55,431 nt of DNA, taken from Spirochaetota bacterium (GTDB taxonomy: Bacteria; Spirochaetota; Spirochaetia; Treponematales; UBA12059). The first letter of the stretch is position 1. Every line of letters begins with the position of its first letter. A program made the translations under genes and the position numbers. A model generated the notes under the pieces. It was not told the DNA's origin. It did not search any database and saw nothing but the letters and a program-made list of their open reading frames with translations. This document shows positions 8,742-16,812 of this stretch, in pieces. The stretch is taken from contig QKAK01000162.1 of assembly GCA_003247225.1 (NCBI GenBank), positions 1 to 55,431 on the forward strand, given 5' to 3'.

Positions 8742-9276
8742 CGCTGCTAACGCTCCCTTTCGCCGCCCGGTCGAGTATCTCGAAGCCCATATCGACGAGG
8801 AACGAGTTCTCGCACATGTCCAGGCGGATCTTCGCGCGACGCTTGCGCGTATCGACCCTGACGATCAGGCCTTCGAGCCCCTTGAGCGGGCCCTCGACGA
8901 CGACGATGCGATCGTCGGCGTCGAAACGTACCTTCGATATATCGGCAACTTTCCCGAACGACATGAAATGGGCGAGCAGCCTCCTGTCCTTCTCCTTGAC
9001 CGGCCGCGGCGCGACGTTGTTCGGGAGCGCGCGCACGAAGTTCCTCGAGCCGCGCAGTATCCAGCGCTGCTCGTCGCTCAGGCGGTCGGCCTCGACGGCG
9101 ATGAAGACGTAGCCGGGGAACAGGGGGCGTACCTCGCGGCGTATCTTGCCCGCCCGACGCACGTCGAGCGCCCGTTTCGGTACCATCGCCGCGGCGTCGA
9201 GGCGCGGATCGGACGATAGCGCGTCGGCGAAATCGTCCTCTTTGCCGGTCCATACCTGTACGGCGAAATACTCCAT
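8716..9276 (-). CDS. loaP: LoaP-like specialised NusG paralogue (processive antiterminator)
   Basis: The 186-residue protein has an NGN domain (YFAVQVWTGKEDDFA at the start, then PLFPGYVFIAVE) and a KOW domain (VVVEGPLKGLEGLIVRVD). The KRRAKIRL segment and the position at the head of a polysaccharide-type operon fit LoaP rather than housekeeping NusG. LoaP proteins bind RNA polymerase and a leader RNA hairpin and suppress termination along long operons. I chose the start at 9276 because a strong Shine-Dalgarno (GGAGGGG) lies just upstream; an in-frame ATG 18 codons earlier lacks this and would fall in the leader hairpin. Confidence 0.85.
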   Translation of the reverse strand: MEYFAVQVWTGKEDDFADALSSDPRLDAAAMVPKRALDVRRAGKIRREVRPLFPGYVFIAVEADRLSDEQRWILRGSRNFVRALPNNVAPRPVKEKDRRLLAHFMSFGKVADISKVRFDADDRIVVVEGPLKGLEGLIVRVDTRKRRAKIRLDMCENSFLVDMGFEILDRAAKGSVSSDGEHPGQS

Positions 9277-9285
9277 TACCCCTCC

Positions 9286-9330
9286 GTGATCGCCGTTCCG
9301 CCCGCTGAACGAACCGCGTAAGGCTATCAC
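9286..9330 (-). promoter_or_regulatory. Leader RNA hairpin just upstream of loaP
   Basis: On the minus strand GTGAT (9326-9330) pairs with ATCAC (9286-9290). After one mismatch GCC pairs with GGC, and after an asymmetric bulge CGTTC (9307-9311) pairs with GAACG (9294-9298) around an 8-base loop. The hairpin ends just before the loaP Shine-Dalgarno. It could be a recognition element for LoaP itself or a translational control; this is inference from base pairing only. Confidence 0.45.
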
Positions 9331-9429
9331 GAAGGATCGAGGGCCGGCAAGGCTGAGAGCCGAACAGACGATACGCCTAAATCAAGCCGCCCGCCTGGCC
9401 GATATACCAAGAAGAAAAGGATGCGAACG

Positions 9430-9948
9430 ATGAGAAGACTCGCGATAGCTGCTTTCATAGCGCTGGCGGCGACCGTCCCGGGCCTGGTCGCTCAGACCGT
9501 CGAGGTCTCGATGATGGAGAAGGGCGCCCCCGCGGAGGGGGCCTCGTCGCGATCGTCCGAGCTCGTCATCGCCGGCATCCTCGACGGGCTGTTCGAGTCG
9601 GGCTTCATCGCGACGAACGCCAGGCCGACGAGCGGCGACGACGCGGCGTTCGAGGCGTTCTCGCCCGGGGACGACTCGGTCGAGGGTTTCGTCGACTTCG
9701 TCATCCTGGTGCTGGCCGACTACGCCGGCGAGGCAGCCGTACCGGCCTGCAGGTTCAGGGTGCTCGGCGTGCCCGGCGGCGACGAGCTCGGCCGCGGCGA
9801 GGTCCCCGCGGCGGCGCCGGCGTCCGCGGCGGCCGACGATATAGAGGAAGCGTGCATGGCCGTCGGATCGGCCATTTCAGCCGCCTGCGGCGGCGCGTTG
9901 CGGAGCGTCAGCGCTTCGCGGAGGGATGACGGATATGAAGAGGCATAG
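9430..9948 (+). CDS. Secreted protein of unknown function
   Basis: The 172-residue protein begins MRRLAIAAFIALAATVPGLVAQ, a clear signal peptide with probable cleavage after VAQ or LVA. The mature part is acidic and Ala/Gly/Asp-rich, and I recognise no domain. The ATG at 9430 is preferred over the in-frame one at 9421 because the purine-rich GAAGAAAAGG touches the first ATG but sits about nine bases from the second. It overlaps the SPOR protein gene by 14 bases, so the two are probably co-translated and may act together at the envelope. Confidence 0.6.
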   Translation: MRRLAIAAFIALAATVPGLVAQTVEVSMMEKGAPAEGASSRSSELVIAGILDGLFESGFIATNARPTSGDDAAFEAFSPGDDSVEGFVDFVILVLADYAGEAAVPACRFRVLGVPGGDELGRGEVPAAAPASAAADDIEEACMAVGSAISAACGGALRSVSASRRDDGYEEA

Positions 9949-12298
9949 TATCGCGTTGACGCTCGGCCTGGCGGCTCTCGTCGCCCTCGCGTCGGCTTCG
10001 TCATGGGAAGGCAGCGCGATGATGGGCGCCTACGGCGATTTCCCGTCGTCCGGCTACTACGCCGCGTGCAACTCCTTCGCGCGCAATACCTCCGTCGACG
10101 TGGTCAACCTCGAGAACGGCCGCTCGGTCACGGTCATCGTGACGCGCGGCCTCGAGAGCTCCGGCGTCTTCATGATGCTGTCGGTCGAGGCCGCGGAGGC
10201 GATCGGGCTGCAGCGGGGCGGCGTGACGAGGGTCAGGGCCTCGGAGCCGCGCAGCGCGGTCGAGCTGGCCCCTTCCTCCGGGACGAGCGCCTCGATGGAC
10301 CCCGATATCAACCCGCGCCTCCTGGCGGCCGCCGAGCTCAAGCGGCTCGGCTACGAACTGGCCCCGGCGGCTCCGTCCGCCTCCATGCAGCCGGCTGTCT
10401 CCGCCGTCCGCGTCGAGCCCGCGGCCCCGGCCGGGACCGCCCCGAAGGTCGCCGAACCGGCCGCTCCGGCCTCCTCCGCGGCCTCGGTTCCGCCCGCCGT
10501 CGTCGCCGAGGCTAAGCCTAAGGACGCCGCGCCCGCCGTCGCCGCGCCTCCGCCGAAGGCCGCCGAGCCTTCGGCCATCAGTCGCGAGGCTCCGGCCGCC
10601 GCGCCCGCGCCGAGCCGCGCGGCCATAGCCGAGCCCAAGCCGGTCGGCAAGGAAACGCCAGAATCGCTCGCCTCGTCCAAGCCGAGGCCGGTCCGCACGA
10701 TAGTACTGCCTCAGTTACCCGAACCCGATAGCCCGTCGGCCAAGGCGCCGGCGCCGGCGGCCGCTCCTGAGCCTCCCGCCGTATCGGCTCCGGAGGCGGT
10801 GGCGATGTCGCTCCCCGTGCCCGACGAGACTCCCCTGCGCGTAGCGGTCGGCGCGACCCCTAAGCGCTATGAATCGCCCGCTTCCAGGCCTGACGTGGCC
10901 GTGCGCGGCCCGTCCGCCCCGGCGGTACGCGTGCCGGCCATAGCCCTGGCGGATCCGGTGACCGTCTCCGAGGCCAGGGCGGCGGCCTTCGCGCTGTCCG
11001 CGCCTAAGCTCTATAGGCCGACAGCCGGCGCCGACCTGCGCGATCCGGTCGTTCCCTCGTCCGAAGGCGCCAGCGCGCTGGCGCTGAGCTCGCCGTCTCG
11101 CGCGTCGTACGACGGATCGTACGCCATGTACGACCCCGCCGTCCCGGACGCCGAGCCGGCGGAGGCCTTCGCCCGCGCGGCGCCCGCGTACGGCGCCGGC
11201 CGGCTCGGTCTCGAGCTGGCCTGGCCCGAGCTCGAGGCCGACGAGATACCCGAGGTCATGCTGGCCGGCCTGAGCGCGCCGGCCTACGAGATACCGGCGA
11301 CCAGCCTGGCCGAGGGCGAGATCGTCCTGCCCGCGTCGGTCGGCCCGTCCGCCCTGGCGCTCGAGACGCCGGAGTTCGGCGCCGCCGAGACCTACGTCGC
11401 TATGGAAGACGCCGAGCTAGAGCCCGAGGAAACCCCGAGCGTGGATACGCCGAGCGGCCTGGGACCCTACGGCGAGGACCTCGCGGTCGAGCTGGCCGAG
11501 GCCGAGGGGAAGCCCGAGGAAGGCCCCGTCGTCGACGTGGCCGCGGGCATAGCTCCGTTCGGCGACGAGTCGGTGGAGCTGGCCGAGGCCGGAAGGCAGC
11601 CGGCGGTCGACGAGGCGGCCGGGCTCGATCCCTACGCCGAAGGCGCGGCGGTCGAGCTGGCCGAGGCGGGAAGCCAGCCGGCCATAGACGAGGCGGCCGG
11701 GCTCGATCCTTACGCCGAGAAGGCCGAGGTGGCGCTCAGCGAGGCCGAGGCAACGGCGGCCGGCGGCCCCGAGGCGGAGGCGATGGCCGCCGGTACGCCG
11801 GTCGACGGCGCCGCCGGCGTCGCGCTGGCCGACGCCTCGGAGCATAAGCCCGAGACCGCCCCCTACGTGGCCGAGCCGGCCGAGGGGAAGGCGCCGGCCG
11901 TAGCGCTCGACTCGCCCAAGGAGTATATCGTAGCGATCGAGCCGACCGGCCCGAAGCCGCCCGCCTCGACGGCTCCGGCCGCCGAGGCCAAGCCCGCCGA
12001 GGCCAAGGCGACGGTCGCTCCGGCGACTGCAGCCCCGGCCGCGACGGTCGTCTCGGGCGCGCTCGAGAAGGGCCGTTACTATATCCAGATAGGGGCGTTC
12101 GCGAGCGAGGCGGCCGCGAAGGACGCGGCGTCGCGCCTGAGCGTAGGCTACCTGGTGCTGATCCAGCAGGCGACGAGCCGCGGCAAGGATACCTGGAAGG
12201 TGTTCATCGGCCCGCTCTCCCGGGACGAGAGCGGCGTGGCGCTCGTGCGCGTGCGCTCGATGGGCTACCGCGACGCCTTCGTCAAGAGCGGCGGCTGA
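9935..12298 (+). CDS. Large Pro/Ala-rich SPOR-domain envelope protein with RlpA-like N-terminus
   Basis: The 787-residue protein has a signal peptide (MKRHSIALTLGLAALVALASA) and then a short region about 29-108 (VDVVNLENGRSVTVIVTRG, SVEAAEAIGL) resembling the double-psi beta-barrel of RlpA. A long low-complexity Pro/Ala/Glu linker follows, with four tandem 24-29-residue units about 501-604, and then a C-terminal SPOR domain (about 714-787, YYIQIGAFASEAAAKDAASRL). SPOR domains bind denuded peptidoglycan at septa, so a role at division or in glycan remodelling is likely. The ATG at 9935 sits nine bases after GGAGGG, better placed than the in-frame ATG at 9926. It converges with the MFS gene with a 17-base overlap. 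Confidence 0.8.
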   Translation: MKRHSIALTLGLAALVALASASSWEGSAMMGAYGDFPSSGYYAACNSFARNTSVDVVNLENGRSVTVIVTRGLESSGVFMMLSVEAAEAIGLQRGGVTRVRASEPRSAVELAPSSGTSASMDPDINPRLLAAAELKRLGYELAPAAPSASMQPAVSAVRVEPAAPAGTAPKVAEPAAPASSAASVPPAVVAEAKPKDAAPAVAAPPPKAAEPSAISREAPAAAPAPSRAAIAEPKPVGKETPESLASSKPRPVRTIVLPQLPEPDSPSAKAPAPAAAPEPPAVSAPEAVAMSLPVPDETPLRVAVGATPKRYESPASRPDVAVRGPSAPAVRVPAIALADPVTVSEARAAAFALSAPKLYRPTAGADLRDPVVPSSEGASALALSSPSRASYDGSYAMYDPAVPDAEPAEAFARAAPAYGAGRLGLELAWPELEADEIPEVMLAGLSAPAYEIPATSLAEGEIVLPASVGPSALALETPEFGAAETYVAMEDAELEPEETPSVDTPSGLGPYGEDLAVELAEAEGKPEEGPVVDVAAGIAPFGDESVELAEAGRQPAVDEAAGLDPYAEGAAVELAEAGSQPAIDEAAGLDPYAEKAEVALSEAEATAAGGPEAEAMAAGTPVDGAAGVALADASEHKPETAPYVAEPAEGKAPAVALDSPKEYIVAIEPTGPKPPASTAPAAEAKPAEAKATVAPATAAPAATVVSGALEKGRYYIQIGAFASEAAAKDAASRLSVGYLVLIQQATSRGKDTWKVFIGPLSRDESGVALVRVRSMGYRDAFVKSGG
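11437..11745 (+). repeat. In-frame tandem repeats inside the SPOR protein gene
   Basis: Four successive units of 24-29 codons encode variants of VDEAAGLDPYAEGAAVELAE. Units 3 and 4 are nearly identical at DNA level (the gaggcggccgggctcgatcc block recurs about 78 bases apart), which suggests recent duplication and possible length variation between strains. Confidence 0.7.
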
Positions 12299-13487
12299 TA
12301 GGGGCGCCGGCCCTCGGCGGACGACGGCCCGCGTAGACCATGACGGCCTGCGCGGCCGCCCCGGCCGCGAGCGTCAGGGCCAGGCCGACGAACACCGGCG
12401 GCATCGATAGCGCCTGGTAGACGAAGCCGCCGCTGACCGATCCGCTTATCTGCCCGAAGGTCAGGACCGACTCGTGGACGCTCGCCCGCTTATCGCGGTC
12501 GGGCGCCCCGCTCACTCCGTAGAAGAGCGAGTTGTTGTATACCATGGCCTGTAGCAGCCCGACGACCGTGAAGCCGACAGCGAAGCCCGCCGCGTTCCTG
12601 GCGGCGGCCAGCAAGCCGACCGATACGGCCGCCGCGATCGACAGCGCGGGGATGGCCGCGCGCTTGAACTGCCAGAACGTCAGCCTGCCGAGCGCCAGGA
12701 AGCCGACCGTCGTGGCGGCGGCGCGTATCGTCAGCGCGAGGCCTATCGTCGACTCGTTCATGCCCAGCTCGTCGCTGGCGAACACCGGGAACACGTTGAT
12801 CACGACGCCCATCACCGCGTAGACGAGGAACACGCCGAGCCAGGCCGGGTAGCGGAGCGGCGTCGAGCGGTCGACCGCGGCTTCCGCGTCGGCTGCCTCG
12901 GGCTCTTCCCCCGCGTCGTAGCGGACGAACAGCCTCGAGACGGTGACGAAGGCGGCGTTGACGATGAACAGGGCCACGGCGACGACTATGGGCAGGAGCT
13001 TGCCGCGCTCCGACAGGAGGCCGGCCATATAGGAGCTTATGATGCCGCCTATGCTCCACGAGAAGCTGAACAGGCTGGTCGCCCGGTTGAGCTCGGCGCC
13101 CTCGTAGCCCTTCGATAGCCAGCCCATCACCGGAGGCCAGAAGAACGCGGTTAGGAGGCCGAAGCACGCGTACGAGGCGAAGGCCTGCCACAGGCCCGGG
13201 TAGGCCAGGAACGCCGACACCGCGGCCGCGCTGCCCAGGAGCATGACGGTCATGGCCGTCCTCGGCCTCAGCCTACCGGCCGGGACGCGCAGGACGATGC
13301 AGCCTATCAGGTAGGCCGTCGACCAGAGCGCGCCGAGCGACGCCACGAGGCCCGGGCCGGCGCCGAACAGGTCCTTGACGACGAATAGCATGCCGAGCGA
13401 CATGCAGCCGACGGCCAGGCTGTTGATGAACGCCGACGGGAGTATAACGGCCATCTTCCCGGAAATGAAACCAGAGCCTCTCGGCAT
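12282..13487 (-). CDS. Major facilitator superfamily transporter
   Basis: The 401-residue protein has about 12 hydrophobic segments. The loop between helices 2 and 3 carries RVPAGRLRPRT, a version of the MFS GxLaDrxGrr motif. Arg/Gly-rich N-terminus and a Glu/Asp-rich central loop (GEEPEAADAEAAVDR) separate the two six-helix halves. The substrate is not readable; drug/metabolite efflux is the usual role of such proteins. The C-terminal end overlaps the SPOR gene tail by 17 bases. Confidence 0.82.
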   Translation of the reverse strand: MPRGSGFISGKMAVILPSAFINSLAVGCMSLGMLFVVKDLFGAGPGLVASLGALWSTAYLIGCIVLRVPAGRLRPRTAMTVMLLGSAAAVSAFLAYPGLWQAFASYACFGLLTAFFWPPVMGWLSKGYEGAELNRATSLFSFSWSIGGIISSYMAGLLSERGKLLPIVVAVALFIVNAAFVTVSRLFVRYDAGEEPEAADAEAAVDRSTPLRYPAWLGVFLVYAVMGVVINVFPVFASDELGMNESTIGLALTIRAAATTVGFLALGRLTFWQFKRAAIPALSIAAAVSVGLLAAARNAAGFAVGFTVVGLLQAMVYNNSLFYGVSGAPDRDKRASVHESVLTFGQISGSVSGGFVYQALSMPPVFVGLALTLAAGAAAQAVMVYAGRRPPRAGAPISRRS

Positions 13488-13498
13488 GCGTCCCGCCT

Positions 13499-13520
13499 TC
13501 GGGCCCGCGACGGGGCCCGA
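13499..13520. repeat. Perfect 8-bp inverted repeat upstream of the MFS gene
   Basis: Arms TCGGGCCC (13499-13506) and GGGCCCGA (13513-13520) are separated by six bases. The element lies 12 bases before the MFS start codon. It could be an operator or a leader hairpin. Confidence 0.4.
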
Positions 13521-13584
13521 TCAAACCGTAGTTCGGCAGGGCCCCGCGGGTCAAGCGGGATCCTCCGGCCTATCGCCTTCGACA

Positions 13585-13613
13585 TTGACCGGAGGGGCCG
13601 GCGCGTCTACAAT
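13585..13613 (+). promoter_or_regulatory. Putative sigma70 promoter of ligA
   Basis: TTGACC (13585-13590) and TACAAT (13608-13613) are separated by 17 bases. Transcription would start near 13620, giving a leader of about 41 bases. Confidence 0.65.
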
Positions 13614-13660
13614 GCCGCTTGCGCCGACGGCGCTGAGAACGACACGCGAGGCGGGCGGCC

Positions 13661-15592
13661 ATGGCATCCGATGAAGCACGGAAGGCGAGGATAGGGGAGC
13701 TCGAGCGGCTCGTCGTCCATCACCAGGACCTCTATTACAACGGCGGGCCCGAGCTCTCGGACGCCGAATTCGACGCGCTCTGGGACGAGCTGTCGGCCCT
13801 GGCGCCCGACAGCCCGGTACTGGCCAGGGTGGGCGCCGACGCGGCCGACGGCTTCCCCAAGGCCAGGCACGTGCTGCCGATGGGCAGCCAGGCCAAGGCG
13901 GCCGATCCCGAGGAATTCCTGGCCTGGTGCGCCAAGGTCTCGCTGCCTGAGTACGTCGTGGAGTACAAGCTCGACGGCGCCAGCCTCGAGCTGCAGTACG
14001 AGTCCGGACGGCTGGTCCGCGCCGTCACTCGCGGCGACGGCAGCGTCGGCGACGACGTCACCCCGAACGCGCGCCGCATGATCGGCGTGCCCGCGGCCCT
14101 GCCCGGCGCCTGGAGCGGCGCCGTCCGCGGCGAGGTCGTCATGTCCAAGGCCACCCACCGCGACCACTTCCCGGATAAGGCGAACTGCAGGAACGCCGCG
14201 AACGGCATCATGAAACGCAAGGACGGCGTCGGGGCCGAGCGGCTCGAGGTGGTCTGCTACGACGCGGCGCCGAGCGGCCTGTACGACGGCGAGTCGGGCG
14301 GGCTGTTCGCGCCGGCCCCCGAGCCGCCCTTCGACGACGAGCTCGACAAGATAGCCTGGCTGCGGGCCGCCGGCTTCGAGGTAGCCGAGCCCGAGGTCTT
14401 CGCCGAGCCGTACGAAGTGGTCGACTACCGCGCCCGCGTGATGGACGCCCGCGAGTCGCTGCCGTTCGACATCGACGGCCTCGTCGTCAAGGCCAGGAAG
14501 GTCGACGTCGACGACATGAGGCGCGCCCGGCCCGAGCGCCAGATAGCCTTCAAGTTCCCGCTCGAGGAGGCGACGACGACCCTCGTCGACGTAGAGTGGA
14601 GCGAGTCAGGCGCGAACTACACGCCGGTCGGCGTCATCGAGCCGGTCAGGCTCGCGGGCACGACCGTCAGGCGCGCCAGCCTGGCCAACCTGAGCGTGCT
14701 GCGCGGCATGGGCCTCAGGCTAGGCGCCAGGGTGGCCGTCGTCAAGCGCGGCGAGATCATCCCGAAGATCGAGGGCCTCGTCGAGGACCTCCCCGGCAGC
14801 CGCGAGATACCCGTGCCGGAGACCTGCTCGTGCGGCGCGGCGCTCGCCGACGACGGCACCAGGCTGTACTGCCCGAACGCCGCCTGCCCCAAGAAGCGGC
14901 TGCACCGGCTCGAGAAATGGCTGGCCACGCTCGACGTCATGGAATTCGGCTCGACCATACTGCGCCGGCTGTTCGATTCGGGCAGGGTGACGACGATCGC
15001 CGACCTGTACGGGCTCGAGGTAGGCGAGCTGGCCTCGTACGAGCGCATGGGCGAGGCGAGCGCCACCAAGATAGTCCAGAACCTGCGCGCCCGCGACAGG
15101 GTGACGCTCGCCGAGTTCGTGGCCGGCTTCGACATCGAGGGCCTCGGGCTCCTGTCGATGGAGAAGGCCCAGGCGGCCGGTTTCGATACCCTGGAGAAAC
15201 TGCGGGCCGCCACGCCCGAGGAGCTGTCCGGCATAGACGGCTTCGGCGACGTCATGGCCGAGGCTCTGGCGGCCGGTCTCGTCGAGCTGCGCGACGAGAT
15301 GGACGCCGCGCTGGCGACCGGCAGGATCGCCGTCAGCGCTCCGGCCGCGTCGGGCGGGGCGCTCGCCGGGCTGTCGTTCTGCTTCACCGGCGAGCTGACG
15401 TCGATGAAGCGCTCGAGGGCGCAGGCCGTCGTCAAGGCCCTCGGCGGATCGGTCAAGAGCTCGGTGGCCAAGGGCCTGTCGTACCTGGTGACCAACGACC
15501 CGTCGTCCGGCTCGGAGAAGAGCCGCAAGGCGGCGGCGCTCGGCGTCGAGGTGATAGACGAGCGGGCCTTCCTGGCGATGATAGGCTCGTAG
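13661..15592 (+). CDS. ligA: NAD-dependent DNA ligase LigA
   Basis: The 643-residue protein seals nicks in DNA using NAD+. The adenylated lysine is Lys103 in YKLDGASLELQY. Domain order is Ia (HHQDLYYNGGPELSDAEFD), the nucleotidyltransferase domain, an OB fold, a four-cysteine zinc finger (CSCGAA and CPNAACPKKR), helix-hairpin-helix repeats (EGLGLLSMEKA, GIDGFGDVMAEALAA) and a C-terminal BRCT domain (LAGLSFCFTGELTSMKRS). The length is slightly below the usual 660-690. The gene is transcribed from its own promoter. Confidence 0.96.
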   Translation: MASDEARKARIGELERLVVHHQDLYYNGGPELSDAEFDALWDELSALAPDSPVLARVGADAADGFPKARHVLPMGSQAKAADPEEFLAWCAKVSLPEYVVEYKLDGASLELQYESGRLVRAVTRGDGSVGDDVTPNARRMIGVPAALPGAWSGAVRGEVVMSKATHRDHFPDKANCRNAANGIMKRKDGVGAERLEVVCYDAAPSGLYDGESGGLFAPAPEPPFDDELDKIAWLRAAGFEVAEPEVFAEPYEVVDYRARVMDARESLPFDIDGLVVKARKVDVDDMRRARPERQIAFKFPLEEATTTLVDVEWSESGANYTPVGVIEPVRLAGTTVRRASLANLSVLRGMGLRLGARVAVVKRGEIIPKIEGLVEDLPGSREIPVPETCSCGAALADDGTRLYCPNAACPKKRLHRLEKWLATLDVMEFGSTILRRLFDSGRVTTIADLYGLEVGELASYERMGEASATKIVQNLRARDRVTLAEFVAGFDIEGLGLLSMEKAQAAGFDTLEKLRAATPEELSGIDGFGDVMAEALAAGLVELRDEMDAALATGRIAVSAPAASGGALAGLSFCFTGELTSMKRSRAQAVVKALGGSVKSSVAKGLSYLVTNDPSSGSEKSRKAAALGVEVIDERAFLAMIGS

Positions 15593-15616
15593 GCCGAACC
15601 GGCGGGCTACCGCTCG

Positions 15617-15645
15617 TTGCGTTCGGCTCGAACCCGTCCTATAGT
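15617..15645 (+). promoter_or_regulatory. Putative promoter giving a leaderless alcohol dehydrogenase mRNA
   Basis: TTGCGT (15617-15622), a 17-base spacer and TATAGT (15640-15645). The -10 box ends six bases before the ATG at 15652, so transcription should start at or next to the start codon. Confidence 0.6.
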
Positions 15646-15651
15646 ACTAGT

Positions 15652-16812
15652 ATGAGCCAGCGGTACGCGATGAGGAAGTTCGTGGTCCCCGAGACCGTAT
15701 TCGGCGACGGCGCGGCCGACCTGGCCGGCCGCTACGCCAAGAACCTCGGCGCGACGCGGCCCTTGCTCGTCAGCGACCCCGGCCTCGTCGCCGCGGGTTG
15801 GACCGCCGCGGCCGAGGCCGCCTGCGAGGCCGAAGGGCTCGAGCCGGTCGCGTTCGCCGAGGTCAGCCCGAACCCGCGCTCGACCGAGGTCCGCCGCGGC
15901 GTCGAGGCCTTCAAGGACGGCGGCTGCGACGCGGTCGTCGTCGTAGGCGGCGGCAGCCCGATGGACGCCGCGAAGGGCATCGTCGCGTCGGTCGCCAACG
16001 GCGTCGACGTACTGGCCTTCGAGGGCGTCGACAAGGTCAGGCTCCCCGGGCCGCCGCTCGTCTGCGTCGCGTCGACCGCCGGCACCGGCTCGGAGGTGTC
16101 GCGCTTCGCTATCATCAACGACGTCGACCGCAACGTGAAGATCGCCATCGTCAGCCCAAAGATGGTCCCCGACGCGGCCCTCGTCGACCCGAGGCTGCTG
16201 ACGACCGTGCCGACCGAGCTGGCCGCGGCGACCGGCATGGACGCGCTGACCCACGCCTTCGAGGCCTACGCGTCGACCGCTTCGTCGGCCCTTACGGACC
16301 TCGACGCGCGCTACGCCGTCCGGCTGATCGCCTCCAACCTGGCCAGGCTGATAGCCGATCCCCTCGACGGCGAGGCCCGCGGCGCGATGGCCCTGGCCAG
16401 CATGCTGGCGGGGCGCGCGTTCTCGAACGCCGGCCTCGGGGTCGTGCACGCGATGGCCCACGCGCTCGGCGGCCTCCTGGACGCGCCCCACGGCCTATGC
16501 AACGCGCTGCTCCTCGACGCCGGCATCGAGGTCAACTTCGAGGCGGCGGGGGAGCGCTACGCCGACCTGGCGATAGACCTGGGCGCCTCGCCCGAGGACC
16601 TGGCTTCAGTCGGCGCCAGGGCCTGCGTGCTCGAGCGGGTGCGGTCGCTCCGGGCCGAGGTAGGCGTGCTTCCCGGCCTATCGGGCATCGGGGTATCGCG
16701 GTCCGACCTCGCCCGGCTGGCCGGCTTCGCCGCTAGGGACGCCTGCCTGGCCACCAATCCGGTGCCCTTATCGGCGGCCGAGATCGAGCGGATCTATGAG
16801 CGTGCGCTCTGA
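15652..16812 (+). CDS. Iron-containing alcohol dehydrogenase (group III ADH)
   Basis: The 386-residue protein is full length for the family. It has the NAD-binding loop VVGGGSPMDAAKG and the metal-binding histidines in DALTHAFEAY, VVHAMAHALGG and APHGLCNALL. Such enzymes oxidise or reduce short-chain alcohols and aldehydes, for example 1,3-propanediol, butanol or lactaldehyde/propanediol; the substrate is not determined here. No Shine-Dalgarno precedes the ATG, in keeping with the adjacent -10 box. It overlaps the histidine kinase gene by 17 bases, so the two may share a transcript. Confidence 0.92.
   Translation: MSQRYAMRKFVVPETVFGDGAADLAGRYAKNLGATRPLLVSDPGLVAAGWTAAAEAACEAEGLEPVAFAEVSPNPRSTEVRRGVEAFKDGGCDAVVVVGGGSPMDAAKGIVASVANGVDVLAFEGVDKVRLPGPPLVCVASTAGTGSEVSRFAIINDVDRNVKIAIVSPKMVPDAALVDPRLLTTVPTELAAATGMDALTHAFEAYASTASSALTDLDARYAVRLIASNLARLIADPLDGEARGAMALASMLAGRAFSNAGLGVVHAMAHALGGLLDAPHGLCNALLLDAGIEVNFEAAGERYADLAIDLGASPEDLASVGARACVLERVRSLRAEVGVLPGLSGIGVSRSDLARLAGFAARDACLATNPVPLSAAEIERIYERAL

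Noticed and set aside
14596..15651. Long open frame upstream of the alcohol dehydrogenase in the same frame
   Set aside because: It runs inside ligA in another frame, is Arg/Gly-rich shadow translation, and the enzyme's homology begins at 15652 beside a promoter.
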